Below the pieces are notes generated by a model. The model was given only the letters and a program-made list of their open reading frames with translations. It did not search any database and had not been told where the DNA came from. A stretch of DNA of 64,000 nucleotides from Megachile rotundata (taxonomy: Eukaryota > Arthropoda > Insecta > Hymenoptera > Megachilidae), in the NCBI RefSeq assembly GCF_050947335.1, contig NC_134991.1, positions 620,001-684,000 on the forward strand, read 5' to 3'. Made by a program: the position numbers and the translations under genes. This document shows positions 52,102 to 62,345 of this stretch, piece after piece (the stretch's first letter is position 1; each line of letters opens with the position of its first letter).

Positions 52102-55100
52102 AGGACGAAATCCCAAAGACCGAAATCCCAAAGGCCAAAATCCCAAAGGATTAATTCCCAAAAGGCCGAAATCCCAAAGGCCGAAATCCCAAAGGCCGAA
52201 ATTCCAAAAGCCGAAATCCCAAACGGCGAAATCCCAAAGGCCGAAGTCCCAAAGGTCGAAATCCCAAAGGACGAAATCCCAAAGGCCGAAATCCCAAAAG
52301 CCGAAATCCCAAAGTCCGAAATCCCAAAGGCCGGAATCCAAAGGGCCGATATCCTAAAGGCGGAAATTCCAAAGGCCGAAATCGCAAAGACCGAAATCCC
52401 AAAGGCCGAAATCCCAAAGGCCGAAATCCCACAAGCCGAAATCCCAAAGTCCGAAATCCCAAAGGCCGGAATCCAAAGGGCCGATATCCTAAAGGCGGAA
52501 ATTCCAAAGACCGAAATCGCAAAGACCGAAATCCCAAAGGCCGAAATCCCAAAGGCCCAAATCCCGAACGCCGAAATCTCAAAGGCCGAAATCCCAAAGG
52601 CCGAAATCCCAAATGTCGAAATCCCAAAGGATGAATTCCCAAAAGGCTGAAATCCCAAAGGTCAAAATCCCAAAGGCTGAAATCCCAAAGGTCGAAATCC
52701 TAAAGGCTGAAATCTCGAAGGCCGAAATCACAAAGGCTGAAATTCCAAAGACCGACTTCCCAAAGGCCGAAATCCCAGAGGCCGAAATCCCAAGGGCCGG
52801 AATCCCAAAAGTCCAAATCCCAAAGGCCGAAAGCCCAACGGCCGAAATCCTAAAGGACGAAATCCCAAAGGTCCAAACCCCAGAGGTCGAAATCCCAAAA
52901 AGCCGTAATCCCAAAGGCTGAAATTCGAAAGACCGACATCCCAAAGGCCGAAATCCCAAAGGCCGAAATCACAAAGGTCGAAATCCCAAATTCCGATATC
53001 CTAAAGGCGGAAATTCCAAAGGCCGAAATCCCAAAGGCCGAAATCCCAAATGCCGAAATCCCAAAGGCCGTAATCCCAAAGGCAAGAATCCCAAAGGTCC
53101 AAATCCCAAAGGTCGAAATCCCAAAGGCCGGAATCCCGAAGGACGAAATCCCAAAGGACGAAATCCCAAAGTCTGAAATTCCAAAGTCCGACATCCCAAA
53201 GGCCGATATCCCAAAGACGGAAATTCCAAAAGCCGAAATCCCAAAGGGCGGAATCCCAAAGGCCGAAATCCCAAATGTCGAAATCCCAAGGCCGAAATCC
53301 CAAAGGATGAATTCCCCAAAGGCTGAAATCCCAAAGGTCACAATCCCAAAGGCCGAAATCCCAAAGGCCGGAATCCCAAAGGCCGGAATCCCAAAGGTTC
53401 AAATCCCAAAGGTCGAAATCCCAAAGGCCGAAATCCCAAAGGACGAAATCCCAAAGGCCGAAATCCCAAACGCCGAAATCCCAAAGGCCGAAATCCCAAA
53501 TGTCGAAATCCCAAATGTCGAAATCCCATGGCCGAAATACCAATTGATGAATACCCAAAAGGCCGAAACCCCAAAGGACGAAATCCCAAAGGCCGAAATC
53601 CCAAAGGCCGAAATCCCAAAGGCCGATATCCCAAAGGCGGAAATTCCAAAGCCCCGAAATCCCAAGGGCCGAAATCCGAAAGGCTGAAATTCCAAAGACC
53701 GACATCCTAAAGGCCGTAATCCCAAAGGCCGAAATCCGAAAGGCCGAAATCCCAAAGGCCGAAATCCCAAAGGCCGAAATCCCAAAGGCCGAAATCCCAA
53801 AGGTCGACATCCCAAAGGCGGAAATTCCAAAGGCCGAAATCCCGTATATCGAAATCCCAAGGCCGAAATCCCAAGGGATGAATTCCCAAAAGGCCGAAAT
53901 CCCAAAGGCTGAAATCCCAAAGGCCGAAATCCGAAAGGCCGAAATCCCAAAGGCCGAAGTCCCAAAGGCCGAAATTCCGAACGCCGATATCCCAAAGGCC
54001 GAAATCCCAAAGGCCGAAATCCCAAAGGCCGAAATCCCAAAGTCCGAAATCCCAAAGACCGATATCCCAAAGACCGAAATCCCAAAGGATGATTTAACAA
54101 AAGGCCGAAATCCGAATGGTCGAAATCCCAAAGGCCGAAATCCTAAAGGCCGTAATCCCAAAGGCCGAAATCCCAAAGGCCGAATTCCCAAGTGCCGATA
54201 TCCTAAAGGCGGAAATTCCAAACGCCGTAATCAAAAACGCCGAAATCCCAAAGGCCGAAATCCGAAAGGCCGAAATCCCAAAGGCCGAAATCCCAAATGT
54301 CGAAATCCCAAAGGATGAATTCCCAAAAGGCTGAAATCCCAAAGGTTAAAATCCCAAAGGCTGAAATCCCAAAGGTCGAAATCCTAAAGGCTGAAATCTC
54401 GAATGCCGAAATCACAAAGGTTGAAATTCCAAAGACCGACTTCCCAAAGGCCGAAATCCCAAAGGCCGAAATCCCAAAGGCCGAAATCCCAAAGGCCGTA
54501 ATCCCAAAGGCCGGAATCCCAAATGCCGAAATCCCAAAGGCCGAAATCCCAAACGCCGAAATCCCAAAGGCCGAAATCCCAAGGGCCGAAATCCCAAAGG
54601 CCGAAATCCCAAAGGCCGATATCCTAAAGGCGGAAATTCAAAAGGCCGAAATCCCGAACGCCGAAATCCCAAAGGCCGAAATCCCAAATTTCGAAATCCC
54701 AAATGTCGAAATCCCAAGGCCGAAATACCAATTGATGAATACCCAAAAGGCCGAAATCCCAAAGGACGAAATCCCATAGCCCGAAATCCCAATGGCCGAA
54801 ATCCCAAAGGGCGAAATCCCAATTGTGAAATCCCAATGCCGAAATACCAGCTGATGAACTCCCAAAAGGCCGAAATCCCAAAGGTCGAAATCCCAAAGGC
54901 CGAAATCAAAAAGTCCGAAATCCCAAAGGCCGAAATCCCAAAGGTCGAAATCCCAAATTCCGATATCCTAAAGGCGGAAATTCCAAAGGCCGAAATCCCA
55001 AACGCCGAAATCCCAAAGGCCGAAATCCCAAATGTCGAAATCCCATGGCCGAAATACCAATTGATGAATTCCCAAAAGGCCGAAACCCCAAAGGACGAAA

Positions 55101-58100
55101 TCCCAAAGGCCGAAATCCCAAAGGCCGAATTCCCAAGTGCCGATATCCTAAAGGCGGAAATTCCAAACGCCGAAACCCCAAAGGCCGAAATCCCAAAGGC
55201 CGAAATCCCAAACGCCGAAATCCGAAAGGCCTAAATCCCAGAGGCCGAAATCCCAAAGGCCGAAATCCGAAAGGCCGAAATCCCAAAGGCCGAAATCCCA
55301 AATGTCGAAATCCCAAGGCCGAAATACCAATTGATGAATTCCCAAAAGGCCGTAATCCCAAAGGACGAAATCCCAAAGGCCGAAATCCCAAAGGCCGATA
55401 TCCCAAAGGCGGAAATTCCAAAGGCCGAAATCCCAAAGGCTGAAATCCCGAACGCCGTAATCTCAAAGGCCGAAATCCCAAAGGCCGAAATCCCAAATTT
55501 CGAAATCCCAAAGGATGACTTCCCAAAAGTCTGAAATCCCAAAGATTAAAATCCCAAAGGCTGAAATCCCAAAGGCCGAAGTCCGAAAGGTCGAAATCCC
55601 AAAGGCCGAAATCCCAAAGGCCGAAATCCCAAGGGCCGAAATCCCAAACGCCGAAATCACAAAGGCCGAAATCCCAAAGGCCGAAATCCCAAAGGCCGAA
55701 ATCCCAAAGGCCCAAATCCCAAAGGCCGAAATCTCAATGGCCGAAATCCCAAAGGCCGAAATCCCAAATGCCGAAATCCCAAAGGCTGAAATTACAAAGG
55801 AAGAAATCCCAAACGTCGAAATCCCAAGGCCGAAATCCCAAAGGCCGAAATCCCAAAGGCCGAAATCCCAAAGGCCGAAATCCCGAACGCCGTAATCTCA
55901 AAGGCCGAAATCCCAAAGGCCTAAATCCCAAGGGCCGAAATCCCAAGGGCCGAAATCCCAAAGGATGAATTCCCAAAAGGCTGAAATCCCAAAGATCAAA
56001 ATCCCAAAGGCTGAAATCCCAAAGGCCGAAATCCCAAAGGCCTAAATCCCAAGGGCCGAAATCCCAAGGGCCGAAATCCCAAAGGTCGAAATTCCAAGGG
56101 CCGAAATCCCAATCGCCCAAATCCCAATGACCGAAATCCCAAAGGCCGAAATGTCAAAGGCCGAAATCCCAAAGCCCGTAATGCTAAAGGCCGAAATCCT
56201 AAAGGTCGAAATCCTAAAGGCCGAAATCCCAATGGCCGAAATCCCAAAGGCCGAAATCCCAAAGGCCTAAATCCAAAAGGTCGAAATCCCAAAGGCCGAA
56301 ATCCCAAAGGCCGAAATCCCAAATGTCGAAATCCCAAAGGATGAATTCAAAAAAGCCTGAAATCCCAAAGATCAAAATCCCAAAGGCTGAAATCCCAAAG
56401 GCCGAAATCCCAAAGGCTCAAATCCCAGGGGCCGATACCCCAGAGGTCGAAATCCCAAAGGCCGAAATCCCAAAGGCCGAAGTCCCAAACGTCGAAATCT
56501 CAAAGGCCGAAATCCCAAAGACTGAGATCCCAAAGGCCGAAATCCAAAGGGCCGAAATCCCAAAGGCCGAAATCCCAAAGGCCGAAATCCCAAATGCTGA
56601 GATCCCAAAGGCCGAAGTCCAAAGGGCCGAAACCCCAAAGGCTGAAATTTCAAAGACCGATATCCCAAAAGCCGAAATCCCAAAGGCCGAAATCCCAAAA
56701 GCCGATATCCCAATGGCCGACATCCCAAAGGCCGAAATCACAAAGGCCGATATCCTAAAGCCGGAAATTCCAAAGGCCGAAATCCCAAACGCTGAAATCT
56801 CAAAGGCCGAAATCCCAGACGCCGAAATCCGAAAGGCCGAAATCCCAAGGGCCGGAATCCCAAAGGCCAAAATCCCAAAGTTCGAAATCCCAAAGGCCGA
56901 AATCCCAAAGACTGAGATCCCAAAGGCCGAAATCCAAAGGGCCGAATCCCCAAAAGTCCAAATAACAGAGGCCGATATCCTAAAGGCGGAAATTCCAAAC
57001 GCCGAAATCCTAAACGCCGAAATCCCACAGGCCGAAATCCCAAACGCCGAAATCCGAAAGGCCTAAATCCCAAAGGCCGAAATCCCAAAGGCCGAAATCC
57101 GAAAGGCCGAAATCCCAAAGGCCGAAATCCCAAATGTCGAATTCCCAAGGCCGAAATACCAGTTGATGAATTCCCAAAAGGCCGAAATCCCAAAGGACGA
57201 AATCCCAAAGGCCGAAATCCCAAAGGCCGATATCCCAAAGGCGGAAATTCCAAAGGCCAAAATCCCAAATGTCGAAATCCCAAGGCCGAAATCCCAAGGG
57301 ATGAATTCCCAAAAAGCCGAAATCCCAAAGGCAGAAATCCCAAAGGCCGAAATCCCAAGGGCCGATATCCTAAAGGCGGAAATTCAAAAGGCCGAAATCC
57401 GAAAGGCCGAAATCCCAAAGGCCGAAATCCCAAACGCCGAAATCCGAAAGGCCTAAATCCCAAAGGCCGCAATCCCAAAGGCCGAAATCCCAAAGGCCTA
57501 AATCCAAAAGGTCGAAATCCCAAAGGCCGAAATCCCAAAGGCCGACATCCCAAAGGCCGATATCCCAAAGGCGAAAATTCCAAATGCCGAAATTCCAAAG
57601 GATGATTTCCCAAAAGGCCGAAATCCGAAAGGTCGAAATCCCAAAGGCCTAAATCCCAAAGGCCTAAATCCCAAAGGCCGCAATCCCAAAGGCCGAAATC
57701 CGAAAGGCCGAAATCCCAAAGGCCGAAATCCCAAATGTCGAATTCCCAAGGCCGAAATACCAATTGATGAATTCCCAAAAGGCCGAAATCCCAAAGGACG
57801 AAATCCCAAAGGCCGAAATCCCAAAGGCCGATATCCCAAAGGCGGAAATTCCAAAGGCCAAAATCCCAAATGTCGAAATCCCAATGCCGAGATCCCAAGG
57901 GATGAATTCCCAAAAAGCCGAAATCCCAAAGGCAGAAATCCCAAAGGCCGAAATCCCAAGGGCCGATATCCTAAAGGCGGAAATTCAAAAGGCCGAAATC
58001 CCAAAGGCCGAAATCCCAAACGCCGAAATCCGAAAGGCCTAAATCCCAAAGGCCGCAATCCCAAAGGCCGAAATCCCAAAGGCCTAAATCCAAAAGGTCG

Positions 58101-59230
58101 AAATCCCAAAGGCCGAAATCCCAAAGGCCGACATCCCAAAGGCCGATATCCCAAAGGCGAAAATTCCAAATGCCGAAATTCCAAAGGATGATTTCCCAAA
58201 AGGCCGAAATCCGAAAGGTCGAAATCCCAAAGGCCTAAATCCCAAAGGCCGAAATCCAAAAGGCCGAAATCCGAAAGGCCGTAATCCCAAAGGCCGAAAT
58301 CCCAAAGGCCGAAATCCCAAATGTCGAAATCCCAAGGCGGAAATACCAATTGATGAATTCCCAAAAGGCCGAAATCCCAAAGGACGAAATCCCATAGGCC
58401 GAAATCCCAAAGGCCGATATCCCAAAGGCGGAAATTCCAAAGGCCAAAATCCCAAATGTCGAAATCCCAAGGCCGAAATCCCAAGGGATGAATTCCCAAA
58501 AGGCCGAAATCCCAAAGGCAGAAATCCCAAAGGCCGAAATCCCAAGGGCCGATATCCTAAAGGCGGAAATTCCAAAGGCCGAAATCCCAAACGCCGAAAT
58601 CCCAAAGGCTGAAATCCCAAATGTCGAAATCCCAAGGGCCGGAATCCCAAGGGCCGAAATCCCAAAGGCCGATATCCCAAAGGCGGAAATTCCAAAGGCC
58701 GAAATCCCAAAAGCAGAAATCCCAAAGGCCGAAATCCCAAAGGCTGAAATCCCGAACGCCGTAATCTCAAAGGCCGAAATCCCAAAGGCCGAAATCCCAA
58801 AGGCCGAAATCCCAAATGTCGAAATCCCAAAGGATGAATTCCCAAAAGGCTGTAATCCCAAAGATCAAAATCCCAAAGGCTGAAATCCCAAAGGCCGAAA
58901 TCCCAAAGGCCGAAATCCCAAGGGCCGATATCCTAAAGGCGGAAATTCCAAAGGCCGAAATCCCAAACGCCGAAATCCCAAAGGCTGAAATCCCAAATGT
59001 CGAAATCCCAAGGGCCGGAATCCCAAGGGCCGAAATCCCAAAGGCCGATATCCAAAAGCCGGAGATTCCAAATGCCGAAATCCCAAAGGCTGAAATTCCA
59101 AACGACGAAATCCCAAATGTCGAAATCCCAAGGCCGATATCCCAAAGGCGGAAATTCCAAAAGCCGACATCCCAAATGCCGGAATCCCAACGGCCGTAAT
59201 CCCAAAGGCCGGAATCCCAAAGGACCTCAT
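52102..59230. repeat. 9.8-kb higher-order repeat of array 2, copy 2, contracted
   Basis: The offset from copy 1 falls stepwise: 9,821, then 9,806 and 9,791 (each a one-unit loss), 9,657 (loss of about 134 bp near 54,890), later 9,747, then 7,945 after loss of about 1.8 kb where copy 1 has its 1,111-bp repeats. The final CCGGAGATTCC and CCAACGGCCG part lies at 59,050-59,220. Substitutions between copies are sparse. Confidence 0.86.
57164..58500. repeat. About 600-bp tandem sub-repeat inside copy 2
   Basis: TGATGAATTC markers at 57,164, 57,765 and 58,351 (601 and 586 bp apart) separate near-identical segments. Copy 1 has 1,111-bp units at the corresponding place, so the two copies of the 9.8-kb repeat have evolved different internal periods. 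Confidence 0.84.
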
Positions 59231-62189
59231 CCCAAAGGTCGAAATCCCAAAAAGCCGAAATCCCAACGGCCGAAATCCCAGAGGCTGATATCCCAAAGGC
59301 GGAAATTGCAAAAGCCGAAATCCCAAAGGGCGAAATCCCAAAGGCCGAAATCACAAAGGTCTAAATCCCAAATTCCGATATCCTAAAGGCCGAAACCCCA
59401 AAGGACGAAATTCCAAAGGCCGAAATCCTAAAGGCCGATATCCCAAAGGCGGAAATTCCAAATTCCGAAATCCCAAGGGCCGAAATCCCAAAGGCTGAAA
59501 TTCCAAAGACCGACATCCTAAAGGCCGTAATCCCAATGGCCGAAATCACAAAGGCCGATATCCTAAACGCGGAAATTCCAAAGGCCGAAATCCTAAAGGC
59601 CGAAATCCCAAACGCCGAAATCCCGAACGCCGAAATCTCAAAAGCCGAAATCCCAAAGACTGAGATCCCAAAGGCCGAAATCCAAAGGGCCGAAACCCCA
59701 AAGGCTGAAATTCCAAAGACCGAGATCCCAAAAGCCGAAACCCCAAAGGCCGAAATCCCAAAGGCCGAAATCCCAAAAGCCAAAATCCCAAAGGCCGAAA
59801 TCACAAAGGCCGATATCCTAAACGCGGAAATTCCAAAGGCCGAAATCCCAAAGGCCGAAATCCGAAAGGCCGAAATCCCAAAGGCCGAAATATCAAAGGC
59901 CGAAATCCCAAAGGCCGAAATCCCAAATGCCGAAATCCCATAGGCCGATATCCTAAAGGCGGAAATTCCAAAGGCCGAAATCCCGAACGCCGAAATCCCA
60001 AATGTCGAAATCCCAAGGCCGAAATACCAATTGATGAATTCGCAAAAGGCCGAAATCCCAAAGGCCGATATCCTAAAGGCGGAAATTCAAATGGCCGAAA
60101 TCCCGAACGCCGAAATCCCAAGGCCGAAATACCAATTGATGAATTCCCAAAAGGCCGTAATCCCAAACGCCGAAATCCCAAAGGTCGAAATCCCAAAGGC
60201 CGAAATCCCAATGGTCCAAATCCCAAAGGTCGAAATCCCAAAGGCGCAAATCCCAATGGCCGATATCCCAAAGTCCGAAATCCCAAAGGCTGAAATCCCA
60301 AAGGTCGAAATCCTAAAGGCTGAAATCACGAAGGCCGACTTCCCAAAGGCCGAAATCCCAGAGGCCGAAATCCCAAGCGCCGAAATCCCAAAAATCCAAA
60401 TCCCAAAGGCCGAAATCCCAACGGCCTAAATCCCAAAGGTCGAAATCCCAAAGGCCGAAATCCCAAAGGTCCAAATCCCAAAGGTCGAAATCCCAAAGGC
60501 GCAAATGCCAATGGGCGATATCCCAAATGCCGAAATCACAAAGGCCGAAATCACAAAGGCCGAAATCACAAAGGCCGAAATCCCAAATGTCGAAATCCTT
60601 AGGTCGAGATCCCAAAGCCCGGAATCCAAAGGGCCGAAATCCCAAAGGGCGAAATCCCAAAGGCCGAAATCCCAAAAGCCGAAATCACAAAGGCCGGAAT
60701 CCCAAAGGTCCAAATCCCAAAGGTCCAAATCCCAAAGGTCGAAATCCCAAAGGCCGAAATCCCAAATGACGAAATCCCAAAGCCCGAAATCCCAAAGGCC
60801 GATATCCCAAAGGCGGAAATTCCAAACGCCGATATCCCTAACGGCGAAGTCCCAAAGGCCGAAATCCCAAAGGCCGAAATCCCAAAGGCCGAAATCCCAA
60901 AGGACGAAATCCCAAAGCCCGAAATCCCAAAGGCCGATATCCCAAAGGCGGAAATTCCAAAAGCCGAAATCCCAAACGGCAACATCCCAAAGGCCGAAAT
61001 CCCAAAAGCCGAAGTCCCAAAGGTCGAAATCCCAAAGGCCGAAATACCAAAGGCCGAAATCTCAAAAGCCGAAATCCCAAAGGCCGAAATCCCAAAGGCC
61101 GATATCCTAAAGGCGGAAATTCCAAAGGCCGAAATCCCGAACGCCAAAATCCCAAATGTCGAAATCCCAAGGCCGAAATACCAGTTGATGAATTCCCAAA
61201 AGGCCGAAATCCCAAAGGCCGAAATCCCAAAGGCCGAAATCCCAAAGGCCGATATCCTAAAGGCGGAAATTCAAAAGGCCGAAATCCCGAACGCCGAAAT
61301 CCCAAATGCCGAAATCCCAAGGCCGAAATACCAATTGATGGATTCCCAAAAGGCCGAAATCCCAAAGAACGAAATCCCAAAGCCCCAAATCCCGAACGCC
61401 GAAATCTCTAAGGCCGAAATCCCAAAGGCCGAAGTCCCAAATGTCGAAATCCCAAAGGATGAATTCCCAAAAGGCGGATATCCCAAAGGTCAAAATCCCA
61501 AAGGCTGAAATCCCAAAGGTCGAAATCCTAAAGGCTGAAATCACGAAGGCCGAAATCACAAAGGCTGAAATTCCAAAGACCGACTTCCCAAAGCCCGAAA
61601 TCCCAGAGTGCGATATCCCAAGGGCCGAAATCCCAAAAGTCCAAATCCCAAAGGCCGAAATCCCAACGGCCGAAATCCCAAAGGCCGAAATCCCAAGGGC
61701 CGAAATCCCAAAGGTCGAAATCCTAAAGGCTGAAATCTCGAAGGCCGAAATCCCAAAGGCTGAAATTCCAAAGACCGAAATCCAAACTGCCGAAATCCCA
61801 AAGGCTGAAATTCCAAAGATGAGACATCCCAAAGGCCGAAATCCCAAAGGCCAAAATCCCAAAGGCCGAAATCCCAAACGCCGAAATCCCAAAGGCCGAA
61901 ATCCCAAACCCCGAAATCCGAAAGGCCGAAATCCCAAAGGCCGAAATATCAAAGGCCGAAATCACAAAGGCCGAAGTCCCAAAGGCCGAAATCCGAAAGG
62001 CCTTAATCTAAAAGGTCGAAATCCCAAAGGCCGATATCCCAAAGGCGGAAATTCCAAATGCCGAAATCCCAAAGGCCGTATCCCAAAAGCCGAATTCCCA
62101 AAGGCCGAAATCCCAAAGGCCGAAATCCCAAAGGCCGATATCCCAAAGGCGGAAATTCCAAAAGCCGAAATCCCAAACGGCGAAATCCC
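59231..62189. repeat. Array 2 section, irregular 15-mers
   Basis: Short local duplications only: CTAAACGCGG at about 59,565 and 59,820, and GGCGCAAATCCC or GGCGCAAATGCC at about 60,242 and 60,498. Markers with CAATTGATG lie at 60,030, 60,133 and 61,331, the last as GATGGATTCC. A one-base insertion gives GATGAGACATCCC at 61,818. Confidence 0.85.
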
Positions 62190-62345
62190 AAAGGCCGAAA
62201 TCAGAAATGTAAGAATCTCAAAAGCCGATACCTTAAATGTCGAAATCCTAAAGGCCGAAATCCTAAAATGGCCAAAACATAAAGTCTGAAATCCCAAAGA
62301 CCGAAATCCCAATGGCCAAAATCCCAAAGGCCGTAGCCCCAACGG
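62190..62345. repeat. Most diverged patch of array 2
   Basis: Several successive units are heavily altered: CAGAAATGTAAGAATCTC, CGATACCTTAAATG, CCTAAAATGGCCAAAACATA, AAGTCTG and CGTAGCCCCAACGG. The 15-bp rhythm remains detectable. It looks like a non-homogenised relic rather than an insertion. Confidence 0.8.

Noticed and set aside
62190..62345. Transposon insertion or unique sequence in array 2
   Set aside because: The 15-bp rhythm and GAAATCC core persist through the patch, and there are no terminal repeats or target-site duplications.
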